Shown one piece after another: positions 1 to 6,968 of a stretch of DNA of 23,837 bases. The position numbers and the translations under genes are program-made. The stretch's first letter is position 1. The number at the start of each line of letters is the position of its first letter. Under the pieces are notes generated by a model. The model had not been told where the DNA came from and searched no databases. It saw only the letters and a program-made list of their open reading frames with translations. The DNA comes from JAJYTL01 sp046705265. Lineage in GTDB: Bacteria > Pseudomonadota > Alphaproteobacteria > Ferrovibrionales > Ferrovibrionaceae. The stretch is taken from contig JBJKQL010000159.1 of the NCBI GenBank assembly GCA_046705265.1, positions 1 through 23,837 on the forward strand, given 5' to 3'.

Positions 1-121
1 CCGCCATCTCTTCCTTGAAGATCCATCTTCGGTTCCCCCTGAAAATGAATCTTCCAATCCTATCCAATGCTTGACCTGCCGCCCCTGCGACATTTCGACT
101 CAGTTTCATGACTCAGTAGTA

Positions 122-457
122 CTAGGCGCCAGAGACGCGTTTTCCGACGATATCCTCGGTTGCCTGCTTGGTGAAGCGCGTCATTATTTGGCCCACTTCC
201 GCCTCGTTGACGCGAATGCCCCTGGCCACCAAGTCCATGTGAACCTTCCGGAGGATGGCCTCTTCCGTTGGCGTTTCCATCGCCGCCCCGAGCACGCCCG
301 CGACATAGGTTGCAGTATCCGCCTCAGAAAGCGCGAGCTTGTCGGCGGCCCAGGCCGCTAAAAGCTTATTCCGGTGGGCCCGGATGCGGAACTGCGTCTC
401 CTGGTCGTGGGCGAATTTGGCCTCCTCGCCTTTTTCGCGATTTTCAAAAACGCTCAT
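122..457 (-). CDS. ATPase inhibitor subunit zeta (DUF1476 family)
   Basis: This 111-residue protein matches the alphaproteobacterial DUF1476 family, whose Paracoccus member is the zeta subunit that inhibits ATP hydrolysis by F1-ATPase in the cytoplasm. The family hallmark is visible at the N-terminus: FENREKGEEAKFAHDQE (residues 4-20), then a basic stretch and KLLAAWAADKL (31-41). The rest is predicted helical and charged, as expected for this four-helix protein. I chose the ATG at 457 because it gives the usual family N-terminus and has AAAGG about 10 bases upstream; the open frame runs 20 codons further but without family similarity. The gene is divergent from purC, an arrangement I recall as common in alphaproteobacteria. 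Function is known for the family; that this copy acts on F1 is inference. Confidence 0.9.
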   Translation of the reverse strand: MSVFENREKGEEAKFAHDQETQFRIRAHRNKLLAAWAADKLALSEADTATYVAGVLGAAMETPTEEAILRKVHMDLVARGIRVNEAEVGQIMTRFTKQATEDIVGKRVSGA

Positions 458-568
458 GTTTTCGACCCTTTCACCTGTTTCGGCCGGATACCTGATTCTC
501 GACTTCGCCTCACCCACCTTGAGCCGGGCTCGGATAGCGGATATTTAGCTTTCCGCGCCCCCAATCCC

Positions 569-598
569 TATATATGTCGCGGACTTGGCGCGCTACAA
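569..598 (-). promoter_or_regulatory. candidate promoter for the zeta subunit gene
   Basis: On the minus strand a -35-like TTGTAG (598-593) and a -10-like TATATA (574-569) are separated by 18 bases. Transcription would start near 562, about 100 bases before the zeta ATG. This is a pattern match only. Confidence 0.35.
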
Positions 599-629
599 TC
601 CCGCGAGAATTCCGCCCTCCGCTCCGGCG

Positions 630-658
630 TTGTCAGGGCGACCAGGATCGGCTACCGT
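630..658 (+). promoter_or_regulatory. candidate promoter for the pur operon
   Basis: TTGTCA (630-635), a 17-base spacer and TACCGT (653-658) resemble a housekeeping promoter. The start point would be near 665, leaving a leader of about 100 bases before the purC ATG. I see no recognisable purine riboswitch in that leader. Confidence 0.35.
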
Positions 659-767
659 ACGCCCCCTCGGGATGGACGGTGAGGCTCCCGGCCGTCATAA
701 GCATCGGTTTTTTCCTCGTTCCTCGCGCGATTCGGTCGCGCTCTTAACCTATCAAGTGAGGCCGCCC

Positions 768-1532
768 ATGACCCGCCGTCGACAGCTTTACGAAGGTAAG
801 GCTAAAGTTCTTTTCGAGGGGCCGGAGCCCGGCACCTTGGTGCAATATTTCAAGGACGACGCCACCGCTTTCAACAACCAGAAGCGCGGCACCATCACGG
901 GCAAGGGAGTTCTTAATAACCGTATCTCGGAATACCTAATGACCAAGTTGAACGAGATCGGGGTACCGACACACTTCATCCGCCGGCTCAACATGCGCGA
1001 GCAGCTGGTGAAAGAAGTCGAGATCATTCCGATCGAGGTGGTGGTGCGGAACATCGCCGCAGGCTCGATCTCGGCCCGCCTCGGCATAGCCGAGGGCACG
1101 ACCCTGCCGCGTTCCATTGTCGAATTTTATTACAAGAATGATCAACTTGGCGATCCGATGGTGAGCGAGGAGCATATTACCTGCTTCGGTTGGGCAACAG
1201 CGCAGGAGATCGACGAGATGATGTCCCTAGCGCTCCGCGTCAACGACTTCCTGACCGGGTTGTTCCTCGGTGTCGGCATCCGTCTCGTCGACTTCAAGAT
1301 CGAGTTCGGCCGCCACTGGCAGGGCGAGGAGATGCGCGTCATCTTAGCGGACGAGATCAGCCCGGACAGCTGCCGCCTGTGGGACGCGCACACCAACGAC
1401 AAAATGGACAAAGACCGCTTCCGGCGTGATCTCGGCAACGTCGCCGAGGCTTACCAGGAGGTGGCGAGACGCCTCGGCATTCTGCCTGAGGGCGGTCCCC
1501 GCGACATGAAGGGGCCGGCGGTGATGCAGTGA
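768..1532 (+). CDS. purC: phosphoribosylaminoimidazole-succinocarboxamide synthase
   Basis: PurC (SAICAR synthetase) joins CAIR and aspartate using ATP in de novo purine synthesis in the cytoplasm. The 254-residue product has the usual family length. Both classic signatures are visible: IPIEVVVRNIAAGS (87-100) and LVDFKIEFG (173-181), plus the N-terminal LYEGKAK nucleotide-binding strand and DEISPDSCRLWD (195-206). I chose the ATG at 768, preceded by GTGAGG, because the open frame extends 61 codons upstream without family similarity. It is the first gene of a purC-purS-purQ-purL operon; purS follows 22 bases later. Function is certain by family. Confidence 0.97.
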   Translation: MTRRRQLYEGKAKVLFEGPEPGTLVQYFKDDATAFNNQKRGTITGKGVLNNRISEYLMTKLNEIGVPTHFIRRLNMREQLVKEVEIIPIEVVVRNIAAGSISARLGIAEGTTLPRSIVEFYYKNDQLGDPMVSEEHITCFGWATAQEIDEMMSLALRVNDFLTGLFLGVGIRLVDFKIEFGRHWQGEEMRVILADEISPDSCRLWDAHTNDKMDKDRFRRDLGNVAEAYQEVARRLGILPEGGPRDMKGPAVMQ

Positions 1533-1554
1533 ACCGGTCGCCCGGCCGAACGTC

Positions 1555-1797
1555 GTGAAGGCCAAGGTTCATATCACGCTGAAGCCAGGCGTCTTGGATC
1601 CGCAAGGCAAGGCGATTGCTCATGCGCTGGCTGCCTTGGGCTTTTCAGGCGTCACCGAAGCGCGTCAGGGAAAATATATCGAGCTTGATTTGATGGAAGC
1701 GGATCGCGCCAAGGCAAAGGCCGCAGTCGAGGCCATGTGCAACCAACTTCTCGCCAATACGGTGATCGAGAACTATACCCTCGAACTCGAGGAATAG
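1555..1797 (+). CDS. purS: phosphoribosylformylglycinamidine synthase subunit PurS
   Basis: This 80-residue protein is PurS, the small dimeric subunit that bridges PurQ and PurL in the three-part FGAM synthase. The sequence has the family pattern: KAKVHITLKPGVLDPQGKAI at the N-terminus, GFSGVTEARQGKYIEL in the middle, and CNQLLANTVIENYTLELEE at the end. It starts with GTG. The ribosome-binding site is weak, so it may be partly coupled to purC, whose stop lies 22 bases upstream. The following gap to purQ (139 bases) is unusually long for this operon. Confidence 0.95.
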   Translation: MKAKVHITLKPGVLDPQGKAIAHALAALGFSGVTEARQGKYIELDLMEADRAKAKAAVEAMCNQLLANTVIENYTLELEE

Positions 1798-1851
1798 CCG
1801 CCACCCGCCGATCAAGGGGCAGATCGTCTCGGACCGGGATGAGCCGATCGC

Positions 1852-1890
1852 GCTCCGACGCTTGCACACATCGGAGCAGGCGGCTAGCAT
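1852..1890 (+). promoter_or_regulatory. hairpin and candidate internal promoter between purS and purQ
   Basis: A perfect 7-bp inverted repeat, GCTCCGA (1852-1858) with TCGGAGC (1871-1877), encloses a 12-base loop. Overlapping it, TTGCAC (1862-1867), a 17-base spacer and TAGCAT (1885-1890) resemble a promoter that could drive purQ-purL separately. No T-run follows the hairpin, so it is not an intrinsic terminator. Confidence 0.35.
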
Positions 1891-1936
1891 CCGGACACGC
1901 TTTTCCATTACCCTATTCGGGGCTCCCGAGCTCTCC

Positions 1937-2626
1937 ATGAAGGCCGCCGTCATCGTCTTTCCCGGCTCGAATTGCGACCGCGACGTCAAGGTCGCGCTGG
2001 AAGCCGCAACGGGCGAGGCACCGCGCATGATTTGGCACAAGGAGACCGAGTTGCCGGCACTCGACCTCATCGTGCTGCCGGGTGGCTTCTCCTATGGCGA
2101 CTATCTCCGCGCCGGCGCCATCGCCGCCCGTTCACCGGTGATGCGCGAAGTGGTGGCACGGGCGAAACGCGGCACCGCTGTGCTCGCCATCTGCAATGGC
2201 TTCCAGGTCGCGACAGAGGCTGGGCTTCTGCCGGGCACCTTGATGCGAAACGAAAATCAGAAATTCGTCTGCAAAGATGTGCACCTTAAAGTCGAGACCT
2301 CGCAAACCCCTTTCACGAGCCACTACACGGCGGGTCAAGTGATCCGGCTGCCGGTCGCCCATGCAGACGGAAATTATTTCGCCGATCCCGAAACCCTGGC
2401 TGAAATCGAAGCGGAAGGCCGCGTCGCCTTTCGCTATGTGGCACCCGATGGCACGCCTGAAGCTACCGCCAATCCGAATGGCTCGGCCAGAAACATCGCC
2501 GGCGTCTTCAACCGCGAGAAAACCGTGCTTGGACTGATGCCGCATCCCGAACGGCTCGCCGATCCCGCACTTGGCGGCATCGACGGCCGCGCCATGTTCG
2601 ACTCACTCCTCGCCGCGCTCTCGTGA
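1937..2626 (+). CDS. purQ: phosphoribosylformylglycinamidine synthase subunit PurQ (glutaminase)
   Basis: PurQ is the class I glutamine amidotransferase that supplies ammonia to PurL for FGAM synthesis. The 229-residue product has normal length. The catalytic triad is present: Cys86 in AICNGFQ (84-90), with His203 and Glu205 in MPHPERL (201-207). The N-terminal VIVFPGSNCDRD and the oxyanion region LPGGFSYGDYLRAGAIAA are typical. I chose the ATG at 1937 because homologues begin MKAAVIVFPGSNCD; an in-frame upstream ATG at 1862 adds 25 residues without similarity. Its stop overlaps the purL GTG by four bases (GTGA), implying translational coupling. Confidence 0.97.
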   Translation: MKAAVIVFPGSNCDRDVKVALEAATGEAPRMIWHKETELPALDLIVLPGGFSYGDYLRAGAIAARSPVMREVVARAKRGTAVLAICNGFQVATEAGLLPGTLMRNENQKFVCKDVHLKVETSQTPFTSHYTAGQVIRLPVAHADGNYFADPETLAEIEAEGRVAFRYVAPDGTPEATANPNGSARNIAGVFNREKTVLGLMPHPERLADPALGGIDGRAMFDSLLAALS

Positions 2627-4812
2627 CCACCGCAGCTCCGATCGATTTTGCAAGCCACGGCTTGAGCCGCGAGGAATACGACCGCCTTAAGGCGAAGCTC
2701 GGACGCGAGCCGACATTGGTCGAAATCGGTGTCATCGGCGCGCTGTGGAGCGAGCATTGTTCGTACAAATCATCGAAGAAATGGCTGCGGCGTCTTCCGA
2801 GCGAGGCCCCCTGGGTGATCTGCGGCCCCGGCGAGAACGCCGGCGTCGTCGATATCGGCGACGGCCAAGCCGTCGTCTTCAAGATGGAGAGCCATAACCA
2901 TCCCTCCTTCATAGAACCCTATCAGGGCGCCGCAACGGGAGTCGGCGGCATTTTGCGCGACGTCTTCACCATGGGTGCCCGGCCGATCGCCAGCATGAAC
3001 GCGCTCCGCTTCGGTGATCCCGCCCATCCTCGCACCCGCCATCTCGTCGCGGGCGTGGTCGCCGGTATCGGGGGTTATGGTAATTGCGTCGGCGTGCCGA
3101 CGGTCGGCGGCGAGTGCGGTTTCGATCCCGGCTACAATGAAAACATCCTGGTCAACGCCATGACGGTGGGCCTGGCCGCCGCTGATCGAATCTTCTATTC
3201 AGCGGCGGCCGGCATCGGCAATGCGGTTGTCTACGTCGGCTCCAAGACCGGCCGTGACGGCATTCATGGCGCCACCATGGCCTCAGCCGAGTTCGATGCG
3301 GCAACGGAGGAAAAACGCCCGACCGTCCAAGTCGGCGACCCTTTTACCGAAAAGCTTCTGATCGAAGCCTGCCTCGAGCTGATGGCGAGCGACGCGATCG
3401 TCGCCATCCAGGACATGGGCGCGGCGGGCCTCACCTCCTCGGCTTTCGAAATGGCGGCCAAGGGCAAGGTCGGAATCGAACTTGATCTCGATCGCGTACC
3501 GACACGGGAACCCAGCATGACCGCTTACGAGATCATGCTGTCGGAAAGCCAGGAGCGCATGTTGATGGTCCTCCGCCCGGAGCAATCGGAAGCAGCAGCA
3601 AAAATCTTCGCCAAATGGGATCTGGACTTCGCGGTCATTGGCGAGGTTACCGGCTCGGGCCGCCTTGTCCTTCGACAGCAGGACAAGGTAGTGGCCGATC
3701 TTCCGGTCGGCGAATTGAGCGCGGCGACGCCGGAATATGATCGCCCGATCCGGCACGCCGAGGTTAGGCCGCCGCTTGAACCCGCGAGCCTCACCGCCGA
3801 TGAACCTTTGGAGAGAAATCTCTTGCGCCTGATCGGCTCGCCCGAACTCGCCTCCAAGCGCTGGATCTGGGAGCAATACGACCACATGGTCATGGCCGAC
3901 ACTATCCAGCGGCCGGGCGGCGACGCGGCGGTTGTCAGAGTACACGGCACGCGGAAAGCACTCGCGATGAGTCTCGACTGCACGCCCCGCTATTGCGCTG
4001 CCGATCCTGAGATGGGAGCAGCCCAGGCCCTTGCAGAAGTGTGGCGGAATCTAACCGCGACCGGCGCCACGCCCCTCGCCTTTACCGACTGTCTCAATTT
4101 CGGTAATCCCGAGCGGCCAGAGATCATGGGGGCCTTCGCCAGCGCAGTCGAAGGTCTGCGACGAGCCGCGCTCGCGCTCGACTTTCCAGTCGTTTCCGGC
4201 AATGTTTCGCTCTACAACGAAACCCAGGGCCGCGGCATCCCGCCGACACCTCAGATCGGCGGTGTTGGCCTGATCACCGATTTGACGTCGATGGCGAACA
4301 TCGCGCCCAAGCCCGGCGACAGCCTCGTGCTGCTCGGCGAGACGCGGGGCCATCTCGGTCAGTCGCTCTATCTCGCCAAATGCCTCGGTCGGGCAGAGGG
4401 ACCGCCGCCGCCGGTCGACCTCGCGGCCGAACGCCGTCATGGTGACTTCGTACGCGCTGAAATCACCTCGGGGACGCTTCGCAGCTGCCATGATCTATCC
4501 GACGGCGGCCTTCTGATCGGGGTTGCGGAGATGTGCCTCGCCAGCCATACCGGCGCCCAATTTCGCTTGCCAAACAACGAAATCCCGGCCATGGCGGCCT
4601 TCGGCGAGGATCAGGGACGCTATCTCGCCGCCCTCGATCCAGCCGCGGTTGCGGGTTTTCTCGACCGCGCCAAAGCGGCAGAGGTTCCGGCCGTCGAGCT
4701 TGGAAAATTTGGTGGCGGCGATTTGACCTTGGAGGGTTTTTTCTCCATATCTCTAAACACCATCCGGTCGGCCCACGAAGGCTGGCTTCCAGGGTACATG
4801 GACGACCCCTGA
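2623..4812 (+). CDS. purL: phosphoribosylformylglycinamidine synthase subunit PurL
   Basis: This is the small-type PurL, the ATP-dependent synthetase subunit that converts FGAR to FGAM with ammonia from PurQ, assisted by PurS. At 729 residues it matches the small PurL class rather than the roughly 1300-residue fused form. Visible motifs are LWSEHCSYKSSKKWL (41-55, with the predicted active-site His45), KMESHNHPS (87-95), QGAATGVGGILRDVF (101-115), and in the C-terminal half GNVSLYNETQGRGIPPTPQIGG and SCHDLSDGGLLIGVAEM. Translation starts at a GTG overlapping the purQ stop. It ends 20 bases before bolA, so bolA and grxD may be co-transcribed with it. Confidence 0.97.
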   Translation: MTTAAPIDFASHGLSREEYDRLKAKLGREPTLVEIGVIGALWSEHCSYKSSKKWLRRLPSEAPWVICGPGENAGVVDIGDGQAVVFKMESHNHPSFIEPYQGAATGVGGILRDVFTMGARPIASMNALRFGDPAHPRTRHLVAGVVAGIGGYGNCVGVPTVGGECGFDPGYNENILVNAMTVGLAAADRIFYSAAAGIGNAVVYVGSKTGRDGIHGATMASAEFDAATEEKRPTVQVGDPFTEKLLIEACLELMASDAIVAIQDMGAAGLTSSAFEMAAKGKVGIELDLDRVPTREPSMTAYEIMLSESQERMLMVLRPEQSEAAAKIFAKWDLDFAVIGEVTGSGRLVLRQQDKVVADLPVGELSAATPEYDRPIRHAEVRPPLEPASLTADEPLERNLLRLIGSPELASKRWIWEQYDHMVMADTIQRPGGDAAVVRVHGTRKALAMSLDCTPRYCAADPEMGAAQALAEVWRNLTATGATPLAFTDCLNFGNPERPEIMGAFASAVEGLRRAALALDFPVVSGNVSLYNETQGRGIPPTPQIGGVGLITDLTSMANIAPKPGDSLVLLGETRGHLGQSLYLAKCLGRAEGPPPPVDLAAERRHGDFVRAEITSGTLRSCHDLSDGGLLIGVAEMCLASHTGAQFRLPNNEIPAMAAFGEDQGRYLAALDPAAVAGFLDRAKAAEVPAVELGKFGGGDLTLEGFFSISLNTIRSAHEGWLPGYMDDP

Positions 4813-4832
4813 CTAAGAGGAGATCGCGGCAT

Positions 4833-5069
4833 ATGGCGATGGATGCGGCCGAGATTGGCCGGTTGATTAGAGAAAGCTTCCCCGACGCGGTGGTCACCAT
4901 CCAGGATCTACGCGGAGACGGCGACCACTACGCGGCACGTGTGGTGTCGGCCGCCTTCAAGGGAAAGAGCCGCGTTCAGCAGCATCAGATGGTGTATCAG
5001 GCGCTGCAGGGCAGGATGGGCGGAGCCCTCCATGCGCTGGCGCTCCAGACGTCGCTCCCGGCGGAGTGA
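4833..5069 (+). CDS. BolA family protein
   Basis: A 78-residue BolA/IbaG-type protein. The sequence IGRLIRESFPDAVVTIQDL at the N-terminus, GDGDHYAARVVSAAFKGKSRVQQHQMVYQALQGRM in the centre and the C-terminal GGALHALALQT fit the family. The conserved histidine of the RVQQHQMVY segment is present; with a CGFS glutaredoxin it can coordinate a shared [2Fe-2S] cluster. AGAGGAG lies just upstream of the chosen ATG; a second in-frame ATG two codons later is an alternative start. The neighbour 31 bases downstream is exactly such a CGFS glutaredoxin, supporting a role in Fe-S trafficking or redox signalling (inference from family and context). Confidence 0.93.
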   Translation: MAMDAAEIGRLIRESFPDAVVTIQDLRGDGDHYAARVVSAAFKGKSRVQQHQMVYQALQGRMGGALHALALQTSLPAE

Positions 5070-5100
5070 CCTTTATCGCAACCCGAAGAGATTTAGAGCC

Positions 5101-5439
5101 ATGACCAATGATCCAGTTTTCGAGCGTATCGAGCAGGAAATCGCGGCAAATCCGGTGCTCGTATTCATGAAGGGAACGCCGTCCTTTCCACAATGCGGGT
5201 TCTCGGCCGCAGTGGTCCAGATTCTCTCGCGCTCGGGCGTGAAGTTCAAAGGCATCGATGTCCTGACCGATCCAGGCCTGCGCGAAGGCATCAAGCGCTT
5301 CAGCAACTGGCCGACGATTCCGCAGCTCTATATCAAGGGCGAGTTCGTTGGCGGCTGCGACATCGTGCGCGAGATGTACGAGAGCGGCGAGCTCGAAACC
5401 CTGCTCAGCGAAAAGGGTGTTCTCACCGCGGCCTCTTAA
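5101..5439 (+). CDS. grxD: monothiol (CGFS) glutaredoxin, Grx4 family
   Basis: This 112-residue protein is a Grx4/GrxD-type monothiol glutaredoxin, which binds a glutathione-ligated [2Fe-2S] cluster and works with BolA proteins. The diagnostic CGFS active site is at residues 32-35 (PQCGFSAAV), with FMKG (Lys24) before it, the glutathione-binding WPTIPQLYIKGEFVGGCDI (70-88) after it, and a C-terminal helix. I chose the ATG at 5101 because it gives the standard N-terminus; the open frame upstream overlaps bolA in another frame. A GAAGAGA sequence about ten bases upstream could serve as ribosome-binding site. The strong hairpin at 5494-5519 ends this transcription unit. Confidence 0.95.
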   Translation: MTNDPVFERIEQEIAANPVLVFMKGTPSFPQCGFSAAVVQILSRSGVKFKGIDVLTDPGLREGIKRFSNWPTIPQLYIKGEFVGGCDIVREMYESGELETLLSEKGVLTAAS

Positions 5440-5493
5440 GGCAGTGCCCTAAATCGCCTTCTTCAGCGATCCGCGATTGCGCCCGAAAATAAC

Positions 5494-5519
5494 GAGCGGC
5501 GGAATTCCTTCCGCCGCTC
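5494..5519. terminator. bidirectional terminator between grxD and hsp20
   Basis: A perfect 11-bp inverted repeat (5494-5504 and 5509-5519, arms GAGCGGCGGAA and TTCCGCCGCTC) encloses a TTCC loop. An A-rich AAAATAA lies to the left, giving a T-rich tract on the minus strand; on the plus strand only TTCGT follows. It lies between two convergent genes and could serve both. Confidence 0.8.
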
Positions 5520-5570
5520 TTCGTGCCTTAGGTTGTATGTGGAATCGCGCTGGTTCCAAGCGACCTTGTG

Positions 5571-6017
5571 CTAGGCCGCGTGGGACAGCGTCGGCGCTTC
5601 GGTCGCGATTCTGATCGTGCGCGGTTTCAAGGCCTCGGGTACCTCGCGCACCATTTCGATATGCAGAAGCCCGTCTTCAAGCTTGGCATCGGCGACCCGG
5701 ATATGCTCGGCAAGATCGAACCGGCGCTCGAAGGCGCGAGTCGCGATGCCGCGATGGAGAAACTGGCTCTTCGGTTCCTCCTTTTTGCGGCCCGAAATCA
5801 CAACACTGTTTTGCTTCGCCTCGACATTGAGCTCATCGGCGCGGAAACCAGCCACCGCCATGGTAATGCGGTATTTGTCGTCGCCGAGTTTTTCGATGTT
5901 ATAGGGCGGGTAATGAGTCTCTGCCGCATCGAAAGATCGTGCGCCATCAAGTACATCAAGCATGCGGTCGAACCCGACCGAAAAACGGAACAGCGGGGAA
6001 AGATCAAGTGCAGTCAT
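5571..6017 (-). CDS. Hsp20/alpha-crystallin family small heat-shock protein (IbpA-like)
   Basis: A 148-residue small heat-shock protein, an ATP-independent holdase that binds unfolding proteins in the cytoplasm. The alpha-crystallin domain spans about residues 36-130: YPPYNIEKLGDDKYRITMAV starts it, and AKLEDGLLHIEM (111-122) carries the conserved DGLL turn. The C-terminal I-x-I oligomerisation motif is IRI (135-137). The N-terminus LSPLFRFSVGFDRMLDVLD is typical of alphaproteobacterial IbpA-like proteins. I chose the ATG at 6017, with GGAG ten bases upstream. The gene has its own heat-shock-type promoter and a ROSE-like leader that would hide this ribosome-binding site at low temperature (see those entries). 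Confidence 0.95.
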   Translation of the reverse strand: MTALDLSPLFRFSVGFDRMLDVLDGARSFDAAETHYPPYNIEKLGDDKYRITMAVAGFRADELNVEAKQNSVVISGRKKEEPKSQFLHRGIATRAFERRFDLAEHIRVADAKLEDGLLHIEMVREVPEALKPRTIRIATEAPTLSHAA

Positions 6018-6115
6018 GGTCCACATTCTCCATCTGAGCAACATGGTTGACCGGTTCCCTTGCCGGTGGAACCGGCGGGAATGAGCGGTCCCGGAATGGC
6101 GACCGCCCCCGTTGG
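6018..6115 (-). promoter_or_regulatory. ROSE-like RNA thermometer in the hsp20 leader
   Basis: The predicted leader of about 98 bases can form three successive hairpins on the minus strand: 6085-6106 (6 bp), 6051-6075 (8 bp, CCGGTTCC with GGAACCGG) and the 3' hairpin 6021-6046. In the last one, CCATGTTGCTC pairs with GAGAATGTGG across an AGATG loop. Ten pairs form if a single G in TTGCT is bulged. That UYGCU motif with a bulged G facing the Shine-Dalgarno sequence is the defining feature of ROSE thermometers, which control small heat-shock genes in alphaproteobacteria. Melting at high temperature would expose GGAG. The pairing is seen in the sequence; function is inferred from the family. Confidence 0.8.
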
Positions 6116-6121
6116 TTCAGG

Positions 6122-6150
6122 AGATAGGAAGCGCAAAATCGGGCTTCAAG
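6122..6150 (-). promoter_or_regulatory. sigma-32 type heat-shock promoter for hsp20
   Basis: On the minus strand CTTGAA (6150-6145) and CTATCT (6127-6122) are separated by exactly 17 bases, fitting the alphaproteobacterial RpoH pattern of CTTG in the -35 and CYTAT in the -10 region. The start point would fall near 6115, placing the whole ROSE-like structure inside the leader. Confidence 0.7.
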
Positions 6151-6198
6151 GCTCCAAATCGAAGAAAAATTTCTCGCGGTGGGTCTTGAAATACAGCC

Positions 6199-6223
6199 AA
6201 AAGCCCGCTCAAGGCGGGCTTTT
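6199..6223 (-). terminator. intrinsic terminator of rpsD
   Basis: A perfect 10-bp inverted repeat AAAAGCCCGC / GCGGGCTTTT with a 5-base loop lies 40 bases downstream of the rpsD stop. The 3' arm ends in TTTT on either strand, so it could work in both directions. It separates rpsD from the independently controlled hsp20. Confidence 0.8.
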
Positions 6224-6262
6224 ACGTCGCAAGGCGCGGCCCGATTGTCGGGCCGGGCGTCG

Positions 6263-6877
6263 TCAGCGCGAGTAGTATTCGACGACGAGGTTCGGCTCCA
6301 TCTTCACCGGATACGGCACGTCGGCAAGCGTCGGAACGCGCACGAACTTGCCCCGCATGCCGTTCTCCTCGGCTTCGATGTAATCGGGCACGTCGCGCTC
6401 AGGCGAGCCGAGTGCCTCGAGGATCGACGCGAGGTTGCGTGACTTCTCGCGGACGGCGATTTCATCTCCGGCCGAGACCCGGTACGACGCGATATTCACG
6501 CGCTTTCTGTTGACCGTGATGTGGCCATGGTTGACAAGCTGACGCGCGGCAAAGGGCGTAATTGCAAGTTTCATGCGATAGACCACGGCATCGAGACGCC
6601 GCTCGAGGAGACCGACCATCGTCTCCGAGGTGTCGCCTCTCGACCGCACCGCAAGCGCGTAGATGTTACGAAACTGCTTTTCCGTGATATTGCCGTAATA
6701 GGCGCGAAGCTTCTGCTTGGCCGAAAGCTGAACGCCGTAATCGGAAGGCTTGCGACGGCGCTGGCCATGCTGGCCCGGCGGATAGTCGCGCTTCACGACA
6801 GGGCTCTTGGAGCGGCCCCAAAGGTTCTCGCCCAGACGGCGATTGATCTTGTACTTCGACGAGACGCGTTTCGACAT
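6263..6877 (-). CDS. rpsD: 30S ribosomal protein S4
   Basis: Ribosomal protein S4 (204 residues) binds the 5' domain of 16S rRNA, starts 30S assembly and influences decoding accuracy. The sequence is full length: MSKRVSSKYKINRRLGENLW at the start, YPPGQHGQRRRKPSDYG (32-48), then the S4 RNA-binding domain about residues 93-155 (RRLDAVVYRMKLA, HGHITVNRKRVNIASYRV) and a C-terminal VVEYYSR. The ATG is preceded by GAAGG at very short spacing. It stands alone rather than in the alpha ribosomal-protein operon, as is common in alphaproteobacteria. A candidate promoter overlaps the upstream trmJ stop codon and a terminator follows, so it is probably monocistronic. Confidence 0.98.
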   Translation of the reverse strand: MSKRVSSKYKINRRLGENLWGRSKSPVVKRDYPPGQHGQRRRKPSDYGVQLSAKQKLRAYYGNITEKQFRNIYALAVRSRGDTSETMVGLLERRLDAVVYRMKLAITPFAARQLVNHGHITVNRKRVNIASYRVSAGDEIAVREKSRNLASILEALGSPERDVPDYIEAEENGMRGKFVRVPTLADVPYPVKMEPNLVVEYYSR

Positions 6878-6902
6878 CCTTCGGCCACCCAGAGAATCAA
6901 GG

Positions 6903-6928
6903 AAAAACGGCAGAGCCCTGCCCTGCCG
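6903..6928 (-). terminator. hairpin plus T5 between trmJ and rpsD
   Basis: On the minus strand CGGCAG (6928-6923) and CTGCCG (6913-6908) form a stem followed directly by TTTTT (6907-6903). An alternative register pairs GGCAG with CTGCC around a GGCT loop. It could terminate trmJ read-through or act as an attenuator in the rpsD leader, since the candidate rpsD promoter lies just upstream of it. Confidence 0.6.
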
Positions 6929-6940
6929 TGGTGTGGCCGT

Positions 6941-6968
6941 ACTATAGGGGGCGCAAGGCTTGCGTCAA
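6941..6968 (-). promoter_or_regulatory. candidate rpsD promoter
   Basis: TTGACG (6968-6963) and TATAGT (6946-6941) on the minus strand are separated by 16 bases. The -35 element overlaps the trmJ stop codon (6967-6965). The start point would be near 6934, only a few bases before the hairpin at 6928-6908. Confidence 0.55.

Larger units (their letters stand above)
458..767. other. divergent intergenic region, zeta gene / purC
   Basis: About 310 bases without a convincing gene. It holds the two candidate promoters listed separately and a purC leader with a bulged hairpin (672-679 pairing with 692-698) followed ten bases later by six T residues (708-713). The spacing is too long for a classic intrinsic terminator. 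Reading frames extending purC and zeta upstream pass through it but show no family similarity. Confidence 0.6.

Noticed and set aside
1..7. An ATG on the minus strand at 7-5 preceded by AAGGAAGAG, possibly the start of a gene leaving the left edge
   Set aside because: Only two codons are inside the window, so no gene can be supported.
672..713. Purine-riboswitch or attenuator-like structure in the purC leader
   Set aside because: The hairpin has only 7 bp with a bulge and the T-run is ten bases away; no purine-riboswitch core sequence is visible.
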